Shown: one piece after another, positions 16,786-25,184 of the stretch
Layout: the number at the start of each line of letters is the position of its first letter
How positions within the stretch are numbered: the stretch's first letter is position 1
DNA from: Streptococcus sanguinis SK49
GTDB taxonomy: Bacteria; Bacillota; Bacilli; Lactobacillales; Streptococcaceae
Length of the DNA: 64,000 nt
Assembly: GCF_000212815.1 (NCBI RefSeq)
Contig: NZ_GL890986.1
Span: forward strand, 609,653-673,652
Direction of reading: 5' to 3'
The notes under the pieces: model-generated
Told to the model about the DNA's origin: nothing
What the model saw: only the letters and a program-made list of their open reading frames with translations
Databases searched by the model: none
Program-made: the position numbers and the translations under genes

Positions 16786-18267
16786 ATGCGAGAATTACTG
16801 TCTAAAAAGAGCCACAGGCAATTAGAACTATTAGAACTACTATTTAAAAACAAACGCTGGTTTCATATTTCTGAACTGGCTGAACTATTGAATTGTACAG
16901 AACGTTCAGTAAAAGATGATTTATCTCATGTCAAGTCTGCGTTTCCTCAATTGATTTTTCACTCGTCCACTAATGGCATACGTATCATTAATACCGATGA
17001 TAGTGATATTGAGATGGTCTATCACCATTTTTTTAAGCACTCAACCCATTTTTCAATTTTAGAATTCATCTTCTTTAACGAAGGATATGAAACTGAGAGT
17101 ATTTGTAAAGAGTTTTATATAAGCTCTTCCTCACTCTATCGTATAATCAGTCATATTAACAAAATTATAAAAAAACAATATAATTTCAAAATTAGTCTCA
17201 ATCCTACTCGGATTATTGGAGATGAGATTGATATCCGTTATTTTTTTGCACAATATTTTTCGGAAAAATATTATTTTCTTGAATGGCCCTTTACAGATTT
17301 TTCAGTAGAACCTTTGTGTAAGCTGTTAGCACTGGTCTATAAAGAAACTGCATTCCCTGTCAATTTCGCAACTCAACGAATGTTAAAATTGCTCCTCGTT
17401 ACAAATTTATATCGAATAAAATTTGGTCATTTCTTGGAAGTTGAGAAAGATTCTTTTAACAATCAATTGTTAGAATCTTTCATGCAGGCAGAAGGAATCG
17501 AAGACATTGTAGCGAGCTTTGATTCTGAATATCATATCCCTTTGAATAAAGAAGTGATAGGCCAACTATTTGTCTCCTATTTTCAAAAAATGTTTTTCAT
17601 TGATGAAAATCTATTTATGAGCTACACAAAAACAGACAGCTATGTAAAAAATTCGTATCAATTATTAAGTGATTTAATTGATCAGATAGAAAGCAAATAT
17701 AATCTAAAAATAGACAATAATGACAATCTTATTTGGCATTTGCATAATACAGCACATCTGCACCGTCAGGAACTATCTACAGAATTTATTCTGTTTGATC
17801 AAAAAGGGAATACCATCAAGAACTTTCAAAATATTTTCCCTCAATTTGTTTCAGATATAAAAAAAGGGATCGAACATTACCTAGAGACTTTGGATATCTA
17901 TAGCACACCAATGAAAGTCAACCATCTATCCTATACTTTTATCACTCACAGCAAACATTTAGTGCTGAACCTTTTACAAAATCAGCCTAAATTAAAAGTT
18001 TTAGTCATGAGTAATTTTGATCAGTATCATGCAAGATCAGTAGCAGAGACACTTTCTTATTATTGCAGCAACAATTTTGAACTGGAGGTTTGGAATAAAT
18101 TAGAATTATCAATCGATTCTTTAAAAGAATCACCTTACGATATCATCATTTCTAATTTTATTATTCCACCCATTGAGAACAAAAGACTGATCTATTCCAA
18201 TAATATTAATACGGTCGCACTCATCTCCTTACTTAACGCAATGATGTTTATTCGATTAGACGAGTGA
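16786..18267 (+). CDS. Mga-type stand-alone transcriptional regulator
   Basis: A 493-residue protein of the Mga/AtxA architecture. Residues 10-60 form a helix-turn-helix (LFKNKRWFHISELAELLNCT then ERSVKDDLSHVK), and a second one lies around 100-125 (ESICKEFYISSSSLYRIISH). PRD-like helical domains occupy the middle (His-containing LIWHLHNTAHLHRQ), and the C-terminus has a PTS EIIB-like fold (PKLKVLVMSNFDQYHARSVA). Such regulators sense sugar phosphotransfer in Gram-positive bacteria. It is divergent from the gls24 operon with 293 bp between starts, so it may control that operon. Intact. Confidence 0.85.
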   Translation: MRELLSKKSHRQLELLELLFKNKRWFHISELAELLNCTERSVKDDLSHVKSAFPQLIFHSSTNGIRIINTDDSDIEMVYHHFFKHSTHFSILEFIFFNEGYETESICKEFYISSSSLYRIISHINKIIKKQYNFKISLNPTRIIGDEIDIRYFFAQYFSEKYYFLEWPFTDFSVEPLCKLLALVYKETAFPVNFATQRMLKLLLVTNLYRIKFGHFLEVEKDSFNNQLLESFMQAEGIEDIVASFDSEYHIPLNKEVIGQLFVSYFQKMFFIDENLFMSYTKTDSYVKNSYQLLSDLIDQIESKYNLKIDNNDNLIWHLHNTAHLHRQELSTEFILFDQKGNTIKNFQNIFPQFVSDIKKGIEHYLETLDIYSTPMKVNHLSYTFITHSKHLVLNLLQNQPKLKVLVMSNFDQYHARSVAETLSYYCSNNFELEVWNKLELSIDSLKESPYDIIISNFIIPPIENKRLIYSNNINTVALISLLNAMMFIRLDE

Positions 18268-18289
18268 TTTAGACTATTTTTATAACAAA

Positions 18290-18316
18290 AAAACCGCATT
18301 CTAGCGGTTTTTTTTA
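18290..18316 (+). terminator. Terminator after the Mga-type regulator
   Basis: AACCGC-ATTCTA-GCGGTT followed by a long T-run; 22 nt after the stop codon. Confidence 0.85.
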
Positions 18317-18431
18317 ATCTATTTTTATTAATCTATGAGAGTCTTTTGAACATTAATTGTCTAACTTTGTGGGAGCAGTACATTATTTAGTACATATTCT
18401 TTCTCTTGGTTTTACAAAACTCTGAGCAAGC

Positions 18432-19190
18432 CTATTCAAACAAGCCATAGTAGTCTGCGATGGTCATCTTGGCTTTCTCGTCTTTGTTCAAGTCCTGAAT
18501 AATCTGCCCGTCTTTCATGACGATTAGTCGATTGCCGTATTTTAGAGCATCTTCCATGTGATGGGTAATCATAAGAGCTGTGAGGCGGTCACGACTGACA
18601 AACTCATTGGTCAGCTCCATCAAGGCTACACTGGTCTTAGGATCCAGTGCTGCAGTATGCTCATCCAGAAGCAAAAGCTCTGGTCGCTTGAGCGTTGCCA
18701 TGAGCAGGCTCAAAGCCTGTCTTTGCCCACCAGATAGAAATTCAATCGGCGTATCCAGATGTTTGTCCAGACCATTACCGATTTTCTCAATCGTCGCCTG
18801 AAACTCTTCCCTGTAGCTGTTGAGCCCACGGGGCACCAAGCCACGCTTTTCGCCTCGGAATTTGGCGATAAGAAGATTTTCCGCCACTGTCATCCGCGGA
18901 GCTGTTCCCATCTTAGGATCCTGAAAGACACGAGACAGGTACTTGGCTCGCTTTTCTGGTGAAAAATGAGTGACATTTTCCCCCAAGATATGAATGCTGC
19001 CACTGGTCAGAGGGAGAGTGCCGGCAATAACATTGAACAGGGTCGACTTTCCTGCACCGTTTCCACCTAAAATCGTAATAAAATCATGCTCGTGAATGTC
19101 TAAAGAAACATCATTTAGGATGATTTTTTCTTCATCAAAGCCGCTCTTTACAAGCTTGGTTGCATTTCTTAATTCTACAATCGCTGTCAT
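18432..19190 (-). CDS. ABC transporter ATP-binding protein (TrpXYZ-type)
   Basis: A 252-residue nucleotide-binding subunit with Walker A GGNGAGKSTLFNVIAG, signature LSGGQRQALSLLMA and Walker B LLLLDEHTAALD. The last has His where Thr is usual after Asp-Glu, and the sequence is closest in layout to ATPases of the TrpXYZ/DUF-type amino-acid uptake systems of streptococci. Its start overlaps the permease stop by 4 nt (ATGA). Substrate not established. Confidence 0.85.
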   Translation of the reverse strand: MTAIVELRNATKLVKSGFDEEKIILNDVSLDIHEHDFITILGGNGAGKSTLFNVIAGTLPLTSGSIHILGENVTHFSPEKRAKYLSRVFQDPKMGTAPRMTVAENLLIAKFRGEKRGLVPRGLNSYREEFQATIEKIGNGLDKHLDTPIEFLSGGQRQALSLLMATLKRPELLLLDEHTAALDPKTSVALMELTNEFVSRDRLTALMITHHMEDALKYGNRLIVMKDGQIIQDLNKDEKAKMTIADYYGLFE

Positions 19191-20053
19191 TTGCTTAACT
19201 TGGCTCCTTTAAAGAATTTATTTTTCAGGGTTGGAATCATGAGACAGACGGCCAGAATCACCGCACTGTAAAGACGGAGATAGTTGGTATTGAAGCCGAG
19301 AGCAATGACACCCCAGATCAAGAACTGATAGGCAATCGCACCAACTACAATAGTGATTAGCCGCTCTGCCAAGGTCAGACTCTGGAAGAGCACCTCGCCA
19401 ATGATAAGACTGGCCAGACCGACAACGATCACTCCAATCCCGCGGGACACATCCGCATAGCCTTCCTGTTGGGCAATCAGCGCCCCAGCCAGAGCAATCA
19501 AGCCATTTGACAGAATCAGTCCCATCAACTCCATACGGCCAGTATTGATTCCAAAACTGCGAGCCATATCCGGATTATCTCCGGTCGCGATATAAGCCTG
19601 CCCGAGCTTAGTATCCAAGAAAAAGAGCAGGGCTGCAATCACTAGGCTGACAAAAATCAAACCAGTCAAGAGGTCATTGACTTCCCCTGAAAAGGGCAGA
19701 ATATCCTGAATCTTACTGCTGCCTAAAAGCCCCAGATTGGCACGGCCCATCAGCATCAGCATGATAGAGTGGCAGGAGGTCATGACCAAAATCCCAGAAA
19801 GCAAGGTCGGAATTTTCCCCTTGGTATAGAGCAGACCTGTCACTGCACCCGCAGCACAGCCCGCTAAAACGGCCGTTGCTGTTGCTAGAAAAGGATTGAC
19901 TCCCTTGGTAATCAAGGTAACGGCCACCGCCCCGCCCAAGGGGAAGGAGCCTTCTGTCGTCATATCAGGAAAGCCCAGAATCCGGAAGGTCATAAAAATA
20001 CCTAGACCTAAAACGGCCCAAACCAGTCCCTGAGAAATAATGGAAAGAATCAT
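19187..20053 (-). CDS. ABC transporter permease (TrpXYZ-type)
   Basis: A 288-residue integral membrane protein with eight or so hydrophobic segments, of the branched-chain amino-acid permease superfamily (LivH-like). It contains GLPFPDMTTEGSFPLGGAVA-like residues near 28-47 (FPDMTTEGSF is diagnostic) and KGKIPTLLSGILVMTSCHS. This group is paired with tryptophan- or related uptake lipoproteins in S. pneumoniae. Here no binding-protein gene is adjacent: the next gene upstream is carbonic anhydrase. Confidence 0.85.
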   Translation of the reverse strand: MILSIISQGLVWAVLGLGIFMTFRILGFPDMTTEGSFPLGGAVAVTLITKGVNPFLATATAVLAGCAAGAVTGLLYTKGKIPTLLSGILVMTSCHSIMLMLMGRANLGLLGSSKIQDILPFSGEVNDLLTGLIFVSLVIAALLFFLDTKLGQAYIATGDNPDMARSFGINTGRMELMGLILSNGLIALAGALIAQQEGYADVSRGIGVIVVGLASLIIGEVLFQSLTLAERLITIVVGAIAYQFLIWGVIALGFNTNYLRLYSAVILAVCLMIPTLKNKFFKGAKLSK

Positions 20054-20150
20054 AACATTGTCCTAACTAATTAAAATCGTTTCTCTATTTTAACATAAAA
20101 AAGGAGCCAATTTCAATGCTGATGCGCAGACAAAGAAATTGACTTCCTAA

Positions 20151-20648
20151 CTACTCCTCAACAACTGTCATCCGACCAGTATCTACATCATAAACCGCGC
20201 CTGAGATTTTTATATCAGCTGGGATCAGCGGCGACTGCCGCAGCAAGGCCATATCCTCACGCACACTTTCCTCTACATCTGTAAAGGGCAAAAAGTCCTG
20301 TTCGCTGACATCGACACCTAGTTCTTTATGAAGATAGGCCGTAAAATCTTCATTCTTAAAGGTCTGTGCCCCGCAGTCTGTATGATGCAAAACCACGATT
20401 TCCCGCGTTCCTAGCTGCTGCTGGGAGATGACCAGCGAGCGAATCATGTCCTCTGTTACCCGACCGCCGGCATTGCGCAAGATATGAGCGTCTCCAAGCG
20501 CTAGACCCAGAGCCTGAGCCACGTGAAGCCTAGAGTCCATACAGGTCACAATAGCTACCTTAGTCTTGGGATTAATGGGCAGATGTGCTGTCCCATGCAA
20601 ATCAACATAAGCTTTATTGGCCTTCATAAAGTTTTCAAAATATGACAT
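20151..20648 (-). CDS. Beta-carbonic anhydrase
   Basis: A 165-residue zinc enzyme that interconverts CO2 and bicarbonate. Zinc ligands are visible as Cys and Asp-x-Arg in VTCMDSRLHV, and His and Cys in LHHTDCGAQT; RNAGGRVTEDMIRS is the conserved active-site region. Bicarbonate supply is essential for growth in air for many streptococci. It lies between the ABC permease and AIM24, two genes away from radA, an order shared with S. pneumoniae. Confidence 0.93.
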   Translation of the reverse strand: MSYFENFMKANKAYVDLHGTAHLPINPKTKVAIVTCMDSRLHVAQALGLALGDAHILRNAGGRVTEDMIRSLVISQQQLGTREIVVLHHTDCGAQTFKNEDFTAYLHKELGVDVSEQDFLPFTDVEESVREDMALLRQSPLIPADIKISGAVYDVDTGRMTVVEE

Positions 20649-20738
20649 TCTTTCCCCTTGCTGATACTTTGATATTCAAATAATTTTATATTATCTTACC
20701 ATCTTTTCTGCTATTTGTCAGTTCTCGGCTTTGTTACA

Positions 20739-20786
20739 AAAAAATAGGACAGTCAAACGCAGCATCTAATCTGGTTTTCTGTCCTA
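20739..20786 (-). terminator. Terminator after the AIM24 gene
   Basis: Minus strand AGGACAG (20780-20786) pairs with CTGTCCT (20746-20752) across a long loop, followed by ATTTTTTTG. Confidence 0.55.
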
Positions 20787-20796
20787 GTTTTATTTG

Positions 20797-21492
20797 TTAT
20801 GAGCTTCTTGGGATATACTTGCTGAGTGAGCCTGCAAAGGTTTGAAGATTGAGACTTTGCACATAGACTTCACCAGTACCTTGGAAGGTGTTGACCACTC
20901 CTTCTCCCGTTCCGATAGACTGCCAGAAGCCATTTTCCAGATGGATATTATAATTCAAAGACTGGCTCCAAGCTACTACATGGGCATTGTCAATTGTCAC
21001 TTCTTGGTTATGAAGCTCAATTCTCTTGATAGATCCAAAGGCATTAGCCAAAAGAGTGCCTTGACCTTGTGTCGTCATAACAAAGAGCCCCCCTTGCCCT
21101 CCAAAGATAGCCTTACCGACAGACTGGCGCTCCATAGTATAGTATGCCGTACCATCAAGAGCTAAAAAGGCACCGTCATTCAGCCGATATTGCTTTTCGC
21201 CTAGCTGAAGAGGAATGACTTGACCAGGAGCATCTGGCGCTAAAGCAAGATAGCCATTATTAGACTGGGCAACAGCCTGGGTGATAAAAGTACTTTCACC
21301 CGAGACCATCGAACGCCCTACAGCCTTGACAAAACGTCCTAAGCCAGAACCACTTGCATTGAGCTGGGTATTCAAGGTCACATTCGGCGTGTGGTAGACC
21401 ATACTGCCACGCTGGATAAAGACAGTTTCTCCTTGATTGAGAGACAACTCAACTAAAGGAAACTGCATATTACTGTCCATAGAAAATCGCAT
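20797..21492 (-). CDS. AIM24 / TIGR00266 family protein
   Basis: A 231-residue beta-rich protein. Sequence features of the family are the Gly-rich strands (GETVFIQRGSMVYHT, SGLGRFVKAVGRSMVSGEST, FGGQGGLFVMTTQGQGTLLA). The fold is a beta-helix-like trimer; molecular role in bacteria is unknown. GGAGG precedes the ATG. Single gene with its own terminator, between carbonic anhydrase and radA. Confidence 0.88.
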   Translation of the reverse strand: MRFSMDSNMQFPLVELSLNQGETVFIQRGSMVYHTPNVTLNTQLNASGSGLGRFVKAVGRSMVSGESTFITQAVAQSNNGYLALAPDAPGQVIPLQLGEKQYRLNDGAFLALDGTAYYTMERQSVGKAIFGGQGGLFVMTTQGQGTLLANAFGSIKRIELHNQEVTIDNAHVVAWSQSLNYNIHLENGFWQSIGTGEGVVNTFQGTGEVYVQSLNLQTFAGSLSKYIPRSS

Positions 21493-21566
21493 AAGAAATG
21501 CCTCCTTGTTTTTCTAAATTATAACAACAATAAAATATTTTTGCAATCTAAAACAGAGCAAATTTA

Positions 21567-22928
21567 TCAAGAAAATACTTTCTTTAAGACTTGTCCAATC
21601 GTCGTCACACCGATGACTTGGATATTGTCTGGAACTTTGAGGCCGTTCAGAGAGTTTTTAGGAGCGTAGACTTTGGTGAAGCCCAGCTTTGCTGCTTCAT
21701 TGATGCGCTGCTCGATGCGGTTGACCCGTCGGATTTCGCCAGTCAGGCCAATTTCACCGATAAAGCACTCTTGGGGGTTGGTAGGCAAATCCTTGTAGCT
21801 GGAAGTAATGGCGACCGCTACCGCCAAGTCAATAGCCGGCTCATCTAGCTTGACGCCACCAGCAGACTTGAGGTAGGCATCTTGATTTTGCAGGAGGAGT
21901 CCTGCCCGTTTTTCCAGAACTGCCATGATGAGGCTGGCTCGGTTAAAGTCCAGACCAGTCGTGGTTCGTTTGGCATTGCCGAACATGGTTGGTGTCACCA
22001 AAGCCTGCACCTCAGCTAAAATCGGCCTCGTTCCTTCCATGGTCACGACAATAGACGAACCTGTCGCGCCGTCCAGACGCTCTTCCAGAAAGACTTCACT
22101 TGGATTGACAACCTCAACTAGCCCGCCAGATTGCATCTCAAAAATACCGATTTCATTGGTCGAACCAAAGCGGTTCTTGACCGCTCTCAAGATACGGAAA
22201 GTATGCTGACGTTCACCCTCAAAATAAAGCACGGTGTCCACCATGTGCTCCAAAGTTCGAGGACCAGCTAAGGTTCCTTCCTTGGTCATGTGACCAACGA
22301 TAAAGGTCGCAATATTATTGGTCTTGGCCAGCTGCATGAGCTCAGCTGTCACCTCTCGAACCTGAGAAACAGAGCCTTGAACACTGGAAATTTCCGGCGA
22401 CATCACTGTCTGAATGGAGTCAATAATCAGAAAATCTGGCTTGATTTTCTCAATCTCTGTGCGGATATTCTGCATATTGGTCTCGGCGTAGAGATAAAAT
22501 TCACTGTCAATATCACCGAGACGCTCCGCCCGCAACTTAATCTGCTCAGCTGATTCCTCCCCACTGACATATAGGACGGTGCCCTGGTGGGAAAGCTGGG
22601 TGGATACTTGCAGAAGCAGGGTGGATTTCCCGATACCGGGATCCCCGCCAATCAGAACCAGACTACCAGGCACTACGCCACCACCCAGCACACGGTTGAA
22701 CTCGTCCATTTCCGTCTTGGTCCGATTGACATCAATCGAAGTGACCTCAGCCAGCTTCATGGGCCGGGTCTTTTCGCCTGTCAAGGAAACACGGGCATGC
22801 TTGACCTCTGCAGCCTCTACTTCCTCAACGAAAGAAGACCAAGAGCCGCAGTTAGGACAACGGCCTAGATACTTGGGCGAATGATATTCACAATTTTGAC
22901 AGACAAAGGTCGTTTTTTTCTTAGCGAT
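21567..22928 (-). CDS. radA: DNA repair protein RadA (Sms), ATC start
   Basis: RecA-like helicase that drives branch migration in recombinational repair and in natural transformation. From an ATC codon at 22928 the translation is 453 residues and includes the zinc finger ([18 protein letters not shown], residues 9-26), Walker [22 protein letters not shown] and a C-terminal Lon-protease-like domain. No in-frame ATG, GTG or TTG gives the zinc finger: the first standard start (TTG, 22784) would remove it. AAGGAG lies seven bases before the ATC, so ATC is the likely start. It follows dut and a phosphatase gene, as in S. pneumoniae. Confidence 0.9.
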   Translation of the reverse strand: MAKKKTTFVCQNCEYHSPKYLGRCPNCGSWSSFVEEVEAAEVKHARVSLTGEKTRPMKLAEVTSIDVNRTKTEMDEFNRVLGGGVVPGSLVLIGGDPGIGKSTLLLQVSTQLSHQGTVLYVSGEESAEQIKLRAERLGDIDSEFYLYAETNMQNIRTEIEKIKPDFLIIDSIQTVMSPEISSVQGSVSQVREVTAELMQLAKTNNIATFIVGHMTKEGTLAGPRTLEHMVDTVLYFEGERQHTFRILRAVKNRFGSTNEIGIFEMQSGGLVEVVNPSEVFLEERLDGATGSSIVVTMEGTRPILAEVQALVTPTMFGNAKRTTTGLDFNRASLIMAVLEKRAGLLLQNQDAYLKSAGGVKLDEPAIDLAVAVAITSSYKDLPTNPQECFIGEIGLTGEIRRVNRIEQRINEAAKLGFTKVYAPKNSLNGLKVPDNIQVIGVTTIGQVLKKVFS

Positions 22929-22940
22929 GAGATGTCTCCT

Positions 22941-23456
22941 TTATATTTCTAATTCACATTCAACAAACTGGCAAAAATCAATCTGCTGATCAGCTACAAA
23001 CTGGCGAATGAGCATGCGGTGGGCTACAAGAGCTACCGTCTCGTATTCTCTGTATTTACTTAGGGTACGCACAAAGCGGTCTTTCATCTGCTCAGCCGTT
23101 TCATAACGGACAGGACTTCCTGCAGGAAGAGAACCATTATTTTCAAAAAATAACTTCCGAGCCTGCTCAAACTTTTCTGTCCCACTCTCATATACCTGCC
23201 ATTCATGCAGAAAAGGCTCCACAAAAAGCGGGAGTTGGCGGTCTCGAATCAAATAGGAGGCCGTCTCCAAAGCCCGCGTCACAGAAGAGGAAATCAGAAT
23301 TTCCGCCTGTTCCAGCAAAGGATTAGCAGCGGCCTCTGTCGCCATCCGACGACCAGCAGCCGACAAGGGAGCCAAATCTAGTCCAAAGCCAGTGTAACCA
23401 GCCTCTTCCAAAAGTGAATAATCTGGCTCTCCGTGACGGATAAAAATGATTTTCAT
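22941..23456 (-). CDS. Histidine phosphatase family protein
   Basis: A 171-residue phosphoglycerate-mutase-like phosphatase. The catalytic signature is IRHGEPDYS at residues 6-14; the second His is in LVAHRMLIRQF; SSVTRALETASYL provides the Arg. Substrate is not predictable. It sits between the broken isochorismatase-like gene and radA, 13 nt from the latter, probably in one transcription unit with dut and radA. Confidence 0.85.
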   Translation of the reverse strand: MKIIFIRHGEPDYSLLEEAGYTGFGLDLAPLSAAGRRMATEAAANPLLEQAEILISSSVTRALETASYLIRDRQLPLFVEPFLHEWQVYESGTEKFEQARKLFFENNGSLPAGSPVRYETAEQMKDRFVRTLSKYREYETVALVAHRMLIRQFVADQQIDFCQFVECELEI

Positions 23457-23474
23457 ACTAATGTCCTCATAAAG

Positions 23475-23933
23475 CTATCCAATCTTGATTCCGCAATCTT
23501 GCCATTGCTTCAGTGTTTTAGAGAATTTCTTCTGGTTAGCAACTCCGACAGCGGACAAATCGATGGAAACCTGATAATTCTCCTTGACAGCTGCCAAAAC
23601 GGAAGCCTTGACACAGCCATTGCCATCGACCCCAATAAACTCTATGCTTTTAGCACCGTTTCCCTCTAAAAAATCTTTTAAATCCGGATTAGTAAAGCAA
23701 GAAGCCCAACGCTTCTCAAAGATGCGAGAAGATACCACCTGCAAGCCAGTCGCAAATTTCTTCTTCCTATCTTTTCTCTCCTAGAAAAAACGGTTGAGAA
23801 TTTAGATAACCCGATTGCTGGGATAGCTGGCAATTTTGTCATTTACAGCCACAGTCAGTGCTTCATTATCATATGCTTTTCCTACAGCAACATAATCTGA
23901 CTGCATATCTACAACTAATAAATAGTCTGACAT
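23475..23933 (-). pseudogene. Isochorismatase-family hydrolase, broken by two in-frame stops
   Basis: Reading one frame from the ATG at 23933 gives MSDYLLVVDMQSDYVAVGKA, an isochorismatase-family start, and ends with ANQKKFSKTLKQWQDCGIKI. The frame is interrupted by TAA at codon 44 (23802-23804) and TAG at codon 51 (23781-23783), where an intact homolog would be expected to have Tyr and Trp (NRVI-x-ILNRFF-x-ERKDRKKK). No frameshift is needed. The catalytic Asp (VVDMQ) and Cys (GVDGNGCVKAS) lie on opposite sides of the stops. A separate 89-residue ORF downstream (start 23744) is only its C-terminal half. Confidence 0.85.
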
Positions 23934-23942
23934 TTTCTTACT

Positions 23943-24386
23943 CTATTTCCCTGTCGAGCCAAATCCGCCGATCCGCACACCTTCCGCTTCATCTCCATCC
24001 GCAATTAGAAATGGTGCAAAGACAGCCTGCACTACACGTTCGCCAACTTCAAGGACGACTTCCTGATCCGTGATATTCTTCATTTGGGCAAAGATATGGC
24101 CTTCGTTTTCAGGATTGCCATAGTAGTCGCCATCAATGACCCCAACGGAGTTAATCAAAACCAGGCCTTTTTTACGAGGGTTGGATGAGCGATCGTAAAG
24201 ATAAAGCACCTCGCTCGGCTGCATATAGGCCTTGACACCAGTCGAAACCAGCTTAATCTCCCCTGGCGCAATGATTGTGCGCTCTGCCACTTTCAAATCG
24301 TAGCCCGCTGCGTGAGCCGTCTCTCTCTTGGGCAACAAATCTTCATTTGTAAAGCTGGAAACCAGCTCGAATCCTCGAATTTTCAT
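23943..24386 (-). CDS. dut: dUTP pyrophosphatase
   Basis: Hydrolyses dUTP to dUMP and so keeps uracil out of DNA. The 147-residue trimeric-type dUTPase contains AHAAGYDLKVAERTII (motif 1), DRSSNPRKKGLVLINSVGVI (motif 2 with catalytic region), YYGNPENEGHIFAQ and the C-terminal GRIGGFGSTG-like segment (VRIGGFGSTGK). First gene of the dut / isochorismatase-like / phosphatase / radA unit. Confidence 0.95.
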   Translation of the reverse strand: MKIRGFELVSSFTNEDLLPKRETAHAAGYDLKVAERTIIAPGEIKLVSTGVKAYMQPSEVLYLYDRSSNPRKKGLVLINSVGVIDGDYYGNPENEGHIFAQMKNITDQEVVLEVGERVVQAVFAPFLIADGDEAEGVRIGGFGSTGK

Positions 24387-24444
24387 GCATTTCTCTTTTC
24401 TATTTTTGCTGTCCCTATTATACTAAATTCGCAAAAAACAAGCA

Positions 24445-24466
24445 AAAAAACCGCCAATGGCGATTC
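24445..24466 (-). terminator. Terminator after the NUDIX gene
   Basis: AATCGCC-ATT-GGCGGTT followed by TTTTTGC on the minus strand, directly after the gene ends. Confidence 0.8.
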
Positions 24467-24469
24467 TCC

Positions 24470-24919
24470 CTAGTATAGATCTCTGATGATCTCTCCATTA
24501 TCCAGATAGGTAAACTGCTCCGTCAAATCTGATGTGAAAACTTGATACATTTCCTTAAAGCTCACAGCCAGCGAGTAGCTGTCAAAATCTTCACGGTTAA
24601 TCCAGAACACCTCGCCTTCGTCGGATGAAACTAGCTCTCCTTCAAAACGATTGGTCTTGTAAAGAAAAACGATGTAGCGCTCATCTTTTTCAGTATAAAA
24701 CTGCTTGACACCACACAAGCGAGGCTCATAGATAGTCAAACCCGTTTCTTCCTTAACTTCCCGTATCACTGATTTGACAAAGGATTCACGATTTTCAACA
24801 TGGCCGCCTGGAAAGCAAAGGCCGGTCCAATCATCATTTACTTTATTTTGCACTAAAATGCGGTCCTCATCATAAACCATACACATATTTGTTAAAATAA
24901 CTCGCTCCGCTCTTGACAT
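24470..24919 (-). CDS. NUDIX hydrolase (8-oxo-dGTP diphosphatase-like)
   Basis: A 149-residue NUDIX protein. The box is complete: GGHVENRESFVKSVIREVKE continuing into ETGL. The start at 24919 (MSRAERVILTNMC) follows GGAGGA by six bases; the start at 24940 is not supported. Proteins of this type in streptococci (MutX-like) clean oxidised nucleotides, but substrate is inferred. It is the next gene upstream of dut, also a nucleotide-pool enzyme, but a terminator lies between them. Confidence 0.85.
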   Translation of the reverse strand: MSRAERVILTNMCMVYDEDRILVQNKVNDDWTGLCFPGGHVENRESFVKSVIREVKEETGLTIYEPRLCGVKQFYTEKDERYIVFLYKTNRFEGELVSSDEGEVFWINREDFDSYSLAVSFKEMYQVFTSDLTEQFTYLDNGEIIRDLY

Positions 24920-25024
24920 CTCTGCTCCTCCATCTACCAACCAATTCGTTCGGCCTACTTGTGACTCATTATAACATAAAAGACATCAAATTGATGAAAA
25001 TCTAGATTTCTCAGCCTTTCAAGC

Positions 25025-25119
25025 AAAAAAACCGCCAATTGGGCGGTTCTTATAGGGAGATTATTATGAAAAAGAAAAGTTTTAGGATTTCTAAACAAAG
25101 TTAGGAGGTCTTTGTTTAT
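25025..25119 (-). ncRNA. csRNA, CiaR-controlled small RNA (copy 1)
   Basis: A transcript of about 95 nt is predicted on the minus strand. It has a CiaR-type promoter, a first hairpin AAACAAAG/CTTTGTTT whose loop carries ACCTCC (anti-ribosome-site sequence), an A+U-rich middle and a terminator AACCGCC-CAATT-GGCGGTTTTTTT. This is the layout of streptococcal csRNAs, which block translation of target mRNAs by pairing to their ribosome sites. A near-identical copy is at 45741-45831. Transcript ends are estimated from the -10 and the T-run. Confidence 0.85.
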
Positions 25120-25125
25120 GGTCTT

Positions 25126-25158
25126 AGTATAGAACACTTATCTTAAATTTTCCTAAAA
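25126..25158 (-). promoter_or_regulatory. CiaR-regulated promoter of csRNA copy 1
   Basis: Minus strand TTTTAG-N5-TTTAAG (25142-25158), then exactly 10 bases, then TATACT (25126-25131). The CiaR consensus is TTTAAG-N5-TTTAAG, so there is one mismatch. Confidence 0.8.
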
Positions 25159-25184
25159 GTAACTTAAAAAAATGAAATAATTTT

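Noticed and set aside
25060..25119. Short plus-strand peptides (12 and 10 codons, starting ATGAAAAAG) with ribosome sites, present at both csRNA loci
   Set aside because: They lie antisense to the csRNAs. The sequence is conserved between the two copies because of the RNA, and the reading frames differ in length and residues, so the RNA explains the conservation.
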